Assembly (NCBI GenBank): GCA_949287835.1
Contig: CASEHV010000022.1
Location: forward strand, 1-64,000
DNA from: an uncultured Helicobacter sp.
GTDB taxonomy: Bacteria; Campylobacterota; Campylobacteria; Campylobacterales; Helicobacteraceae
Direction: 5' to 3'
Length of the DNA stretch: 64,000 nt
This document shows, piece after piece, positions 29,730 to 38,488 of this stretch; within the stretch, counting starts at the first letter, position 1; each line of letters opens with the position of its first letter. The position numbers were made by a program, and so were the translations under genes. The notes beneath the pieces are model-generated. The model saw nothing but the letters and a program-made list of their open reading frames with translations. It had not been told where the DNA came from and made no database searches.

Positions 29730-31169
29730 CTACTTAGCACCCGTGTTATACTGCATATATACAACATGAGTAGCCAAGTATTCCTCTAAGCCGTGTTTCC
29801 CATCTGCGCCACCTATGCCACTTTTGCGAAATCCAGCATGGAATCCCTGCATAGCCTCAAAATTTTCGCGATTTATATATGTCTCGCCAAATTTGATTTC
29901 TCTACAAGCGCGCATTGCTACATCAAGATTGCGTGTATAAATAGAGCTAGTGAGACCGTACTCGCAGTCATTTGCCATATCTATCGCCTCATCTAATGTG
30001 TCAAATTTTGCAATAGGTAGAATGGGCGCAAAAATCTCTTTTTGCATAATCTCACTTTCATGTTTGACATTAGTTAGCACTGTGGCGGGGAAATAATATC
30101 CACTGCTATCGCTAATCTTTCCTCCCACCTCTAGTTTTGCTCCCGCATTAATAGCTCTATCTAGCATACCTTTTGCGTTATCAACTCCCGCTTGATTAAT
30201 AAGCGGTCCCATGTCATAATCACCCTTTAGAGTATTGCCAAAGCTAACCTTACTCATCGCCTTGCAGAATTTATCAACAAACTCATCATATACGCTTGTA
30301 TGCACATAAGCCCTCTCAGCACAATTGCACACCTGCCCATTGTTGCAGATTCTACTAGCCTTTATTGCCTCCACTGCTAAGTCAATATCTGCATCACTGC
30401 ATACAATGGCCGGTGCCTTGCCACCTAGCTCTAGCGATACTTTAATGATATTCTTAGCGGCTGCCTGCATAATCTTTACACCAGATTCCACGCTGCCTGT
30501 AAGGCTAACCATGCCTATATTCTCATTACTTGCTAATTCATTCCCTACCACAGAGCCTCTGCCACCTACGAGATTAAAGATTCCCTTTGGCAGAGAGCTT
30601 TGTGAAACTAGCTTTGCAAATTCATAGGCATTATTTGGTGTTTCGCTACTTGGTTTTAACACTATGGTATTTCCTGTGATAAGTGCTGGTGCCATTTTCC
30701 TTGCGATGAGGAAAAATGGGAAGTTCCACGGCAGGATTCCGCTTGTTACGCCTATTGCCTGTTTGAATAAAAAGATATTTTCGTTTGCTCTATCACTTTG
30801 GATAATCTCACCCTCATAACGTCTAGCCCATTCACTCATGTAGTCCATATAATCCGCAGTGAAATTAATCTCCACTTCTGCTAGGGAACGTATTTTTCCT
30901 TGCTCCTGCATGAGTGTTTCTGTTAGCATTTTGGCATTTTGTCTAATCAGAGATGCTATCTCTCGCACAAATCCCGCACGTTCAATAGCACTCCTTGCTT
31001 CCCATGCTTTCTGTGCCTTTTTTGCGGCTAAAATCGCTTCTTTTGTCTCCTCTAGGCTGGTGTCTGGAATCTGTGAAATCAGCTCTTTTGTAGCTGGATT
31101 ATAGACGGGGATAAAATTCCCCTTATGCTCTATAAATTTTCCATCTATGAAATTTTGATATGTTTTCAT
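29730..31169 (-). CDS. aldA: lactaldehyde dehydrogenase-type ALDH
   Basis: This NAD(P)-dependent aldehyde dehydrogenase has 479 residues. The cofactor region is KPSSETPNNAYEF and the glycine motif is in LTGSVESG. The general-base Glu is in LELGGKAP and the catalytic Cys in NNGQVCNCAER. It is the last gene of the fucose cluster, where it would oxidise L-lactaldehyde to L-lactate. In C. jejuni NCTC 11168 the equivalent gene is split in two (Cj0489/Cj0490); here it is intact. A strong hairpin separates it from the gene upstream. Confidence 0.9.
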   Translation of the reverse strand: MKTYQNFIDGKFIEHKGNFIPVYNPATKELISQIPDTSLEETKEAILAAKKAQKAWEARSAIERAGFVREIASLIRQNAKMLTETLMQEQGKIRSLAEVEINFTADYMDYMSEWARRYEGEIIQSDRANENIFLFKQAIGVTSGILPWNFPFFLIARKMAPALITGNTIVLKPSSETPNNAYEFAKLVSQSSLPKGIFNLVGGRGSVVGNELASNENIGMVSLTGSVESGVKIMQAAAKNIIKVSLELGGKAPAIVCSDADIDLAVEAIKASRICNNGQVCNCAERAYVHTSVYDEFVDKFCKAMSKVSFGNTLKGDYDMGPLINQAGVDNAKGMLDRAINAGAKLEVGGKISDSSGYYFPATVLTNVKHESEIMQKEIFAPILPIAKFDTLDEAIDMANDCEYGLTSSIYTRNLDVAMRACREIKFGETYINRENFEAMQGFHAGFRKSGIGGADGKHGLEEYLATHVVYMQYNTGAK

Positions 31170-31230
31170 ACCGCTCTCCTACAATAAAATTTGCTCTGCA
31201 CCCATTTCTATGCAATGTTGCATTTTAGAT

Positions 31231-31271
31231 ATGGCGCCTTTAGAGAATCCAAGATTCCCTAAAGGCGCCAT
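31231..31271 (-). promoter_or_regulatory. intercistronic hairpin before aldA
   Basis: Arms of 13 bases (ATGGCGCCTTTAG at 31231-31243 and its complement at 31259-31271) enclose a second 5-base stem (GAATC/GATTC). It lies between the lactonase-mutarotase stop and the aldA start. No T run follows on the minus strand, so it is more likely an mRNA processing or stability element than a plain terminator. Confidence 0.6.
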
Positions 31272-31274
31272 AGG

Positions 31275-32426
31275 CTAATCCAAATGAAAAACCTCACACA
31301 TATCTAGCCATATTCCCTCTTTGACTTCTTTAAATGGAATCTGGCAAGAATCTGTAAGTTTCCACCACTCTCTTGTAATGTTGCATTGTGCGATTTTTTG
31401 CATATCTGCTTTAAAATCCTCACCCACATACTCAAAGTAGGCAAAGAGAAAGTCGCTGTAATGATAAATGCTGTAATTTCTAATATTTGCTCTCTCTAGC
31501 GTATCTAGCACACCGCTCCACGCATTTGCATGTAGTTTTTTGTAGAGTTCAAATTTCTCTGGTTTTACCTTTATGATTTGCCCAAATCTTCTTGTGGCTG
31601 GTTTGAGATGATAGATTCTCATGGCATTTCTTTCAAAAATATCTTTTATGCCCTCAAGACTTACATTGAGATTCTGCAAGGAATCAAAAACTCTAGTTGC
31701 CCACTCTTTTGGTGATATATTGCTAACAGGATAATTGCTGCCAAAAAGCAGTCTTTTTTCTCCAAAAGATTCTAGGGCTAAAGAGATAAGAGATTCTATG
31801 TCTGTCTGCGTTGTGTCTTTACTAAAGCAGTCTTTGGCTGATAGTTTCATAACGACATTTTCTAGTTTGCCTAGCTCTTTGATATAGTGATTTTGTGCTT
31901 TTGCATTGCCAAAATGATTTAGCACAAAACTGCATTTTATATTCTCTGCATCTATATCCTTTATCAAATGCAAAACACTTTGCAAATCTTCCTCATTAAC
32001 GCAAATCTCAAAGAGTGGATTCTCTAAACTCCTAAGATTTTCCTTAAGCCTTGTGCGAAAATCTTTGTCATTAATTTTTCCTTTTTCTGTATGCAGGACT
32101 TCTCTAAAACCACAAAGCTTTTTATGATTTTTTCCATGATTCTCACAAATATAATTCTCACAAAACGGATTTAGCACAAATCCTAGCATTTTACTTTTCT
32201 GTCTAGCTAGATTGATAATATAATCTCTCTCTTTTTGTTTATTTATAGAATCTAGCTCTACAAAAACTCCCCCGCCAAAATTTAGTCCCTCATACTCACT
32301 CTCATAATCCTCAAAGCTAAAATCTCTATCTAGTGCAGTGCCTTTTATCCACTCTAGCTCTAATAGCTCTCTATCCCATATATGAAAATGACTATCAATG
32401 ATTGTTATATCTTTTAGACTATTCAT
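31275..32426 (-). CDS. L-fuconolactonase fused to L-fucose mutarotase
   Basis: This is a two-domain enzyme of 383 residues. Residues 1 to about 275 are an amidohydrolase of the fuconolactonase type with metal ligands in DSHFHIWD (11-18) and NHFGN. From about residue 277 (RRFGQIIKVKPEKFELYKKLH) the protein is a DUF718-type mutarotase (rhamnose/fucose). In C. jejuni the two activities are separate adjacent genes (Cj0487, Cj0488). It hydrolyses L-fuconolactone and would speed anomer exchange. It overlaps fucP by 8 bases. Confidence 0.85.
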   Translation of the reverse strand: MNSLKDITIIDSHFHIWDRELLELEWIKGTALDRDFSFEDYESEYEGLNFGGGVFVELDSINKQKERDYIINLARQKSKMLGFVLNPFCENYICENHGKNHKKLCGFREVLHTEKGKINDKDFRTRLKENLRSLENPLFEICVNEEDLQSVLHLIKDIDAENIKCSFVLNHFGNAKAQNHYIKELGKLENVVMKLSAKDCFSKDTTQTDIESLISLALESFGEKRLLFGSNYPVSNISPKEWATRVFDSLQNLNVSLEGIKDIFERNAMRIYHLKPATRRFGQIIKVKPEKFELYKKLHANAWSGVLDTLERANIRNYSIYHYSDFLFAYFEYVGEDFKADMQKIAQCNITREWWKLTDSCQIPFKEVKEGIWLDMCEVFHLD

Positions 32427-33675
32427 TTTTTGCCCCCTTTACTCTGCTACCAAAGAATCCATACCATGCCACAAAAGCAAAACATGGGGTAAGCATAGCA
32501 AAGCCTACATCTGTGCCGTGCTTATCATTCACCATTCCCATGAGAGAGGGCATAATGGCGCCGCCTATGATACTCATGATGAGTAATGAACTTGCGAATT
32601 TTGTCTCAGATGAAGTGAGATTTGCAGTTGCAAGAGCAAAGATAGTGGGAAAGGAAATACTCATAAAGAAAAATAGGGCAATCAAAACAATGATGCTAAA
32701 AAATCCAGTGGCAACATACAGCACGATACACATCACTACATTAATCAAGCTATAAAGACCCAGAATCTTAGAAGCAGAAAAGCGTCTCATAAGCGGCGTA
32801 GTAAGGATTCTACCTAGCATAAACGCCGCTAGGGCAATGCTAAGATAATATGCCCCCTTGCTATCTTTTAGCCCCTCATAATGCTCTACGGCATAATTAA
32901 TAAAAAATGCCCCTGCACCAACCTGTGCTGCTATGTAGAGAAATTGCGCCAATAATCCAAAGCTAAAATGCCCTTTTTTAAATACGCTTAGTGGCAATCC
33001 ACTATGAGAATCTTGCTTTGTATCATTCGCGTTGTATTCTGGCATTTTACTAAACATAAAAGCTAGGGCAATGAGGACTACGATAATCGCGATGCCTACA
33101 TAGACAAGCTGCACATTGCCCATATTCTGCAATAAAAGCTGCTCTTTTAACTCATCGCTAGCATCTTCTGGTGCCTTTGTGATTGAGAGAAATAAATATC
33201 CTGCAATAAGCGGTCCTAGCACAGAGCCTAGCCCGTTAAAGCTTTGTGCGGCATTGATTCTAAAACTCGCTCCTTTCTCTCCTCCTAGCTTTGTAATGTA
33301 GGGATTTGCATTTGTCTCAAGACTGCCTAGCCCACATGCCAAAACAAAAAACGCGAAAAGAAAGAAATGAAAATTTGCCATATTTGTCGCTGGAATGATA
33401 AGCAAACAACCTATGGCATACAGAGATAGTCCAAACAAAATACCAATTTTATAAGAGAATCTCTGTGCTAAATATCCCGCGGGAAGCGCGATGATAAAAT
33501 AAGCACCAAAATATGCCATCTGCAAATATCCGCTTTCATGCTGTGTGATGTGTAGGTGATTTTGAAAATTCTTATTCATCACATCTACAAGACCATAGCT
33601 AAGACCCCAAAGGAAAAATAGGGAAGTAACCAGCACAATGGCAAGTTTTACACCGACATTATTTTCTGCTTTCAT
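32419..33675 (-). CDS. fucP: L-fucose permease (MFS)
   Basis: This is an inner-membrane proton symporter of the FucP/GluP type, 418 residues with about 12 hydrophobic segments. The N-terminal pattern SLFFLWGLSYGLVDVMNKNF and the GLGSLETNANPYI stretch (with ETNANPY) are characteristic of FucP. It is the import step of the fucose cluster, with AAGGAGG before the start and short gaps on both sides. Confidence 0.93.
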   Translation of the reverse strand: MKAENNVGVKLAIVLVTSLFFLWGLSYGLVDVMNKNFQNHLHITQHESGYLQMAYFGAYFIIALPAGYLAQRFSYKIGILFGLSLYAIGCLLIIPATNMANFHFFLFAFFVLACGLGSLETNANPYITKLGGEKGASFRINAAQSFNGLGSVLGPLIAGYLFLSITKAPEDASDELKEQLLLQNMGNVQLVYVGIAIIVVLIALAFMFSKMPEYNANDTKQDSHSGLPLSVFKKGHFSFGLLAQFLYIAAQVGAGAFFINYAVEHYEGLKDSKGAYYLSIALAAFMLGRILTTPLMRRFSASKILGLYSLINVVMCIVLYVATGFFSIIVLIALFFFMSISFPTIFALATANLTSSETKFASSLLIMSIIGGAIMPSLMGMVNDKHGTDVGFAMLTPCFAFVAWYGFFGSRVKGAKNE

Positions 33676-33684
33676 CTATCCTCC

Positions 33685-34464
33685 TTAATCCCAGTTTAAT
33701 GCCCTATCCAAATGCACATAGCCGCCATCGATATAGAAAATCTGCCCTGTGGTATGGCTACTTTTTGGACTAATAATAAATGTCGCAAAATCTGCGATTT
33801 CCTCTATGGTTGTAAAACGTTTTCCTAGCGGAATCTTAGAAGCTATGGAATCATACTGCTCCTTTGGATTTGGAAAATTTTGTAGCCATTTCTCATAAAG
33901 TGGTGTCATTACCTCCGCTGGGGCAATGGCATTTACCCGCACATTATCCTTTGCAAAGGCACATGCCCACTCGCGTGTAAAGCCCATTTGTGCCGCCTTT
34001 GCGGAGGCATAGGCTGAGGTTTTTCCCTGTCCTGTCGTGCCTGTTTTACTGACGATATTAAGGATATTTCCACTTGTTTCTTTAAGCGTTGTTATGAGGT
34101 TGCGGGTTAGCTCGTAGTAATGAAAGAGATTATTTGCATAGCTGTCAATGAGAGATTCCACTGGATTGTGAATATCTAAATTATCATTTGCCCCTGCATT
34201 ATTGACTAAGGCGTAAATATGTTTATACTCGCTTAGAATCTGCTCTACTAGATTCTGTATTCCTGCATAGTTTTTTAAATCAAAATAATAGATTCTATAC
34301 TCCTTTGTGATTTCCCTTATTTTTTCCTCAAATTCCGCATTTTTTGAACGCGCTATGACAAGAGGAATTGCCCCCTCTCTTGCCAGGGAAAGTGTGATTC
34401 CACCACCTATGCCACTTAAACCACCTGTGATAACAACCGCTTTATTTTTCAATCCTAAATCCAT
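33685..34464 (-). CDS. L-fucose dehydrogenase (SDR family)
   Basis: This short-chain dehydrogenase has 259 residues. The cofactor motif is TGGLSGIGGG near the N-terminus, followed by NNAG, and the active-site Ser-Tyr-Lys is in KTSAYASAKAA. By position it equals Cj0485 of C. jejuni, the enzyme oxidising L-fucose to L-fuconolactone, the first step after uptake. The neighbouring MFS gene ends 2 bases before its ribosome site region, in one operon. Confidence 0.88.
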   Translation of the reverse strand: MDLGLKNKAVVITGGLSGIGGGITLSLAREGAIPLVIARSKNAEFEEKIREITKEYRIYYFDLKNYAGIQNLVEQILSEYKHIYALVNNAGANDNLDIHNPVESLIDSYANNLFHYYELTRNLITTLKETSGNILNIVSKTGTTGQGKTSAYASAKAAQMGFTREWACAFAKDNVRVNAIAPAEVMTPLYEKWLQNFPNPKEQYDSIASKIPLGKRFTTIEEIADFATFIISPKSSHTTGQIFYIDGGYVHLDRALNWD

Positions 34465-34466
34465 AT

Positions 34467-35807
34467 CTATCCTTTAGAGTAATTTTTCAAAAACATCAAT
34501 GTAAAAACACCAAAAAGTGCCACCAAAGCAACAGAGACTAATCCCAAAGAGCTATTTTGTGTAGCGCTTTCCACAAAAGACTTGAGATTTGGTGTGATAA
34601 ATCCACCAAGATTCCCAAGTGAGCCAATGAGTGCAATCCCTGCTGCTGCACTTGTACTACTTAGCATTTGTGTTGGAAGATTCCAGAAAATGGGCTGCAC
34701 GACAATAAAGCCAATAGCCGCAAAGGAAATAAAAAGTAAAAAAATCCAAAGCGAAGTAGAGAGTGAGGCTAGAATCATGCTGCACACCGCTAAGCCTAAA
34801 AGAGACATAGCAAAGATTCTCCATGCCTTTTTCCTATCTGCTAGTCGCGTAACAAAGGGAAGTGCTATAAAAACCGCTATCCAAGGAATCGCCGTTAGCA
34901 CTCCTGCGTAAAATCCGACATTTGTGCCAAGAAAATCCGCAATCCTCGTAGGCAGATAGAATACAACCGCATAATTACTAAGCTGCACACAAAAATACAC
35001 AAAGACAAAACGCCACACAAGAGAATCCCCAAAAGTGCTTAGGATAGAATGCTTTTTTGTTTTTTTTGTATCATTATTTAGTGCGGCTTGCAAAATTTCT
35101 TTTTCCTCTTGTGTGAGCCATTTCGCATCGCTAGGTTTTGAGCTTAGGACAAAAAAGGCTAGGATTCCCACAAGAATAGTTGCAAAACCTTGAATAATAA
35201 ACATCCACTGCCAATTGCTAAAATAAAAGGGTGGCATATACTCCAAGATAGCACCACTAATAGGCGCACCAAAGATAAATGCTATGGGAACGCCCATTTG
35301 GTAGATTCCATACGCACTACTGCGGTGGCTTGAGGGGAAAAAATAACTAAGATAAAGAATGATTCCAGGGCTAAAACCTGCCTCTGTGAGACCGAGTAAA
35401 AAACGTAAAATATAAAAGCTAGTGGAATCATGAATGAAAATCATACACATCGTAACGATTCCCCAGCTTATCATAATGCGGCTTAGCCAAATTTTTGCGC
35501 CAAGTTTGTGCAATAAAAGATTTGATGGAATCTCAAAAAGCGCATAACCTATAAAGAAAAGTCCCGCACCAAGCGCATAAGCCGCCTCACTAATACCCGC
35601 ATCTATTGCAATGTGATTTTTTACAAAGCCAATATTGCTTCTATCTAGCATAGAGAGGCAAAACATTAGCACGATAAGAGGGAGAATCTTAAAACGCATT
35701 TTTTTGCAAATGGAATCTAGATTCACTAAATTTTTTGACACGGCACTTAGTGTAGTGCGAGAATCTGTGTTTTCTTGTGTATTGTGCGTGTTTTTGGGAT
35801 TTTCCAT
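34467..35807 (-). CDS. MFS transporter (anion:cation symporter type)
   Basis: This is a second MFS transporter of 446 residues with about 12 membrane segments. It carries the ACS/phthalate permease features LDRSNIGFVKNHI, the G-rich loop LGLTEAGFSPGIILYLSYFFP and a charged central loop. It is the counterpart of Cj0484. In the cluster it may import fuconate or other sugar acids rather than fucose; this is not settled by the sequence. Confidence 0.85.
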   Translation of the reverse strand: MENPKNTHNTQENTDSRTTLSAVSKNLVNLDSICKKMRFKILPLIVLMFCLSMLDRSNIGFVKNHIAIDAGISEAAYALGAGLFFIGYALFEIPSNLLLHKLGAKIWLSRIMISWGIVTMCMIFIHDSTSFYILRFLLGLTEAGFSPGIILYLSYFFPSSHRSSAYGIYQMGVPIAFIFGAPISGAILEYMPPFYFSNWQWMFIIQGFATILVGILAFFVLSSKPSDAKWLTQEEKEILQAALNNDTKKTKKHSILSTFGDSLVWRFVFVYFCVQLSNYAVVFYLPTRIADFLGTNVGFYAGVLTAIPWIAVFIALPFVTRLADRKKAWRIFAMSLLGLAVCSMILASLSTSLWIFLLFISFAAIGFIVVQPIFWNLPTQMLSSTSAAAGIALIGSLGNLGGFITPNLKSFVESATQNSSLGLVSVALVALFGVFTLMFLKNYSKG

Positions 35808-35836
35808 AATAATCCTCTCTAAAAACCTCTCTAGCC

Positions 35837-37003
35837 CTAGCAGGTGGTCGCTAATCGCCAGATAGAAAAATCATTTTGCTCATTGATTTCTGCCTTTGTG
35901 AGTTCGCCCTCTCCTAGCCTTATGATGAAATCCACTAGTTCCTCTCTTTTTTCCTGCAAACTTCTACCCTCTAAAATATCCCCTGCATTAATATCTATGC
36001 AATCCTGCATTTTGAGAAATGTAGCGGTATTTGAGGAAAGCTTGATAGTAGGTGTTATGGGCGAACCTGTGGGAGTGCCGCGCCCTGTGGTAAAAACACA
36101 GATATTACACCCCCCTGCTACCATGCCAGAGAGTTGCTCTATATCATTTCCGGGCGTATTCATGAGTGTTAATCCCTTGCTTGTGATTTTATCTGCATAT
36201 TCTTTTACATCTACTAGAGGCTTTGTCCCTGCCTTATAGATACAGCCCAAAGATTTTTCCTCAATGCTAGATAATCCCCCTTTGATATTCCCAGGACTAG
36301 GATTTGCCCCCCTAATGTCTGCGTTGCTTTGCAAAACGAGATTCTCAAAACCATTGATAACCTCATAAACCCTGCGTTCAACTTCTTTATTAACCGCTCT
36401 TTTTGCCAAAAGATGCTCCGCGCCGATTAGCTCTGTGGTCTCTGCTAAAATCACAGCCCCACCTTGCTCAATGACAAAATCACTCAATGCCCCAAGGGCA
36501 GGATTTGCAGAAAGACCAGAGAAAGCATCGCTACCGCCGCACTCTGTGCCTAGTATGAGGTCGCTAAAATCGCCACTACTTTTTGGCACTTTGCTTGCAT
36601 TTTCTAGCATGGATTTCACAATACTACTGCCCTTTGTTATTGTGGGGGCATTGCCACCTTCTTCTTGAATCACAAGTGAATGCACCTCTTTATAAGGCGT
36701 TTGCTCCTTGATTCTTTTTGCTAAATCATGTGCTTGCACGACTTCACACCCAAGTCCTACAATGAGGATTCCATAGACATTAGGATTTGTGCCATGCCCT
36801 GCTAATACTTTCTTTGTTTGCTCAGCGTCATAGTCTAGCTGAGAGCAACCATGTTGGTGTGTGATATATACAGAATCTGGATTGTTTTTTGCGATTTTTT
36901 CTACGCATTTGTTGGCACAATGCACACTGGGAATAATTAAAACTTTATTTCTTAATCCAAAGCTGCCATCTTCTCTTCTGTAACCTTGCAATGTGTATTT
37001 CAT
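35837..37003 (-). CDS. UxaA-family sugar acid dehydratase, large part
   Basis: This corresponds to the C-terminal catalytic part of altronate dehydratase (UxaA), 388 residues, with conserved QLDYDAEQT, GLGCEVVQ, GTECGGSDAFSG and CNICVFTTGRGTPTG stretches. The cysteines in GTECGG and GGCNIC are probable iron-binding ligands. In the fucose cluster (Cj0483 counterpart) it would dehydrate L-fuconate to 2-keto-3-deoxy-L-fuconate. The N-terminal SAF domain is a separate gene directly upstream. Confidence 0.88.
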   Translation of the reverse strand: MKYTLQGYRREDGSFGLRNKVLIIPSVHCANKCVEKIAKNNPDSVYITHQHGCSQLDYDAEQTKKVLAGHGTNPNVYGILIVGLGCEVVQAHDLAKRIKEQTPYKEVHSLVIQEEGGNAPTITKGSSIVKSMLENASKVPKSSGDFSDLILGTECGGSDAFSGLSANPALGALSDFVIEQGGAVILAETTELIGAEHLLAKRAVNKEVERRVYEVINGFENLVLQSNADIRGANPSPGNIKGGLSSIEEKSLGCIYKAGTKPLVDVKEYADKITSKGLTLMNTPGNDIEQLSGMVAGGCNICVFTTGRGTPTGSPITPTIKLSSNTATFLKMQDCIDINAGDILEGRSLQEKREELVDFIIRLGEGELTKAEINEQNDFSIWRLATTC

Positions 37004-37022
37004 AATTTATTCCTTATAATCT

Positions 37023-37283
37023 TTAGGTTAAATCACCCCTGCCTCGTATCCCTTCGATATTATGCACGTGAACGTGAGAACCTTTTTTAATATCACAACT
37101 TGCCTTTCCTATAGCCTCGCCATATTTCATTATAATCTCCCCTTTGGCTATATCTTTTGTAGCAAATTTATGTCCTTTGAAAATATCCTCTAGCAACATG
37201 CATTCACCTAGTGTATCGCCACTTTTGCAATCCTTAAGTGCGGTTGCGACATTATCCTTTTCATTAATGACTATAAAATCCAT
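37023..37283 (-). CDS. UxaA N-terminal SAF domain subunit
   Basis: This 86-residue protein equals the N-terminal SAF domain of UxaA, with the typical GEIIMKYGEAIGKASCDIKKGSHVHVHN ending in a His pair. It should form the dehydratase together with the larger downstream protein. E. coli UxaA has both in one chain; here, as in C. jejuni (Cj0482), they are separate. Confidence 0.88.
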   Translation of the reverse strand: MDFIVINEKDNVATALKDCKSGDTLGECMLLEDIFKGHKFATKDIAKGEIIMKYGEAIGKASCDIKKGSHVHVHNIEGIRGRGDLT

Positions 37284-37295
37284 TTGGATACTCCC

Positions 37296-38210
37296 TTAGG
37301 GTTTTGCTAAACCCACTTCTTTATCTATGCAAAGAAGCACTGCCTTAGCTTCACTTTTTTTAGAATCTAGTTTTTCATAAAGCTTAGATTCTATGGGGTG
37401 GATTGTAGAGAGATTATTAAAATTAAATCCTCTAGCCTCTAAAAGCAGGGCGTAGCCAAGCGGGAATGGCATACTTCCTGCAAAGCGGATTGCTTTTAGA
37501 ATGGATTGTTGTAGCTTTTGTGCTTGTGCGTAATCTTTTTGTAAAAAGCTTTTATAGATTCCACTCATAATCTCAGGGAAAACGCCGCCGCATGAAGTCA
37601 TAGAGCCTTTTGCACCAGAGATTAATGCACCAAGATAATATTCCTCACGTCCCACAAAAATATCAAAATCAGACAGCACATCACTAAAGTGTGAAAAATC
37701 CACTGCACTACCAGCAGAATCTTTCATGCCTACTATATTATCCATCTTGCTTACAGCCTCCACAACTCTAAGACTCATGGCGGGGGCAAAAAGTGGAATA
37801 TTATAAACATACAAAGGCAGTTCTATATTCTTTGCGATATAGGCAAAGTAGGCAATCATATTTTCTTCACTCAAGGGGTAATAAAATGGCGGTTGGAGTA
37901 GGAGGGCATCTACCCCTAGTTTTTTTGCCTCTCTTGCTAGGGCTAGGGTTTCATCATAGACACAGGAGCCTATCCCGCTAATAACAGGAACACCCTTTGA
38001 TTTTGCAACCTCTACACTTAGTCTCATGAGTTTGACTTTATCCTCAAAGACTAGTGCTAAACCATCACCTGCAGAGCCATTGCAAAAGATTCCATTTAAA
38101 CCTTGCGAGATTCCAAACTCTGCTATTCTCTGATATTCTTTTTCATTAATGCTTTTGTCTTTGTTGTATGGGGTAAGCATCGCAGGAAATGTGCCGTGTA
38201 AAATAGACAT
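37296..38210 (-). CDS. 2-keto-3-deoxy-fuconate aldolase (DapA family)
   Basis: This is a class I aldolase of the dihydrodipicolinate synthase family, 304 residues. The Schiff-base Lys is in IVGMKDSAG and the Tyr in YVYNIP, with GNGS-like substrate binding in CNGSAGDG. By order (Cj0481 counterpart) it should cleave 2-keto-3-deoxy-L-fuconate to pyruvate and L-lactaldehyde rather than make lysine. It is the first gene of the fucose operon. Confidence 0.87.
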   Translation of the reverse strand: MSILHGTFPAMLTPYNKDKSINEKEYQRIAEFGISQGLNGIFCNGSAGDGLALVFEDKVKLMRLSVEVAKSKGVPVISGIGSCVYDETLALAREAKKLGVDALLLQPPFYYPLSEENMIAYFAYIAKNIELPLYVYNIPLFAPAMSLRVVEAVSKMDNIVGMKDSAGSAVDFSHFSDVLSDFDIFVGREEYYLGALISGAKGSMTSCGGVFPEIMSGIYKSFLQKDYAQAQKLQQSILKAIRFAGSMPFPLGYALLLEARGFNFNNLSTIHPIESKLYEKLDSKKSEAKAVLLCIDKEVGLAKP

Positions 38211-38306
38211 ATAAATATCCTTAAAAATTTGGTTGAATTATTTTTCAAACATAGCATATTTCAAAAGTCAAAATCAAAAATAAGTATTTAAAGGATACAT
38301 TGAAAA

Positions 38307-38331
38307 ATTATATTTGATACAAAAAGTATCA
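38307..38331 (-). promoter_or_regulatory. fucose operon promoter and candidate operator
   Basis: On the minus strand, TATAAT (38307-38312) lies about 95 bases before the first gene. Directly upstream is a perfect inverted repeat, TGATAC, five A, GTATCA (38315-38331), placed where a repressor or activator would act. The IclR-type regulator found beside the C. jejuni cluster is absent here, so the protein that binds is unknown. Confidence 0.5.
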
Positions 38332-38444
38332 TTTTTGAAAATAAAAATGTGAAAACATAGCTTATCTGCAAAGTTTTATAAATAGATAACATTTGATAGC
38401 ATGGGTATTAAAGAAACAGGCAGATTCTATTTGTGGTATAGTTT

Positions 38445-38458
38445 GGATTATTTTTTGC
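38445..38458 (+). promoter_or_regulatory. sigma-54-like promoter of flgG
   Basis: GG at 38445-38446 and GC at 38457-38458 are separated by exactly ten bases, in the context TTTGG and TTTTGCTTT. This is the RpoN -24/-12 spacing. A start about 12 bases later leaves a short leader before the ATG at 38489. RpoN drives hook and basal-body genes in Helicobacter and Campylobacter. Confidence 0.6.
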
Positions 38459-38488
38459 TTTGATTTAAAAAAATTCAAGGACGAAATT

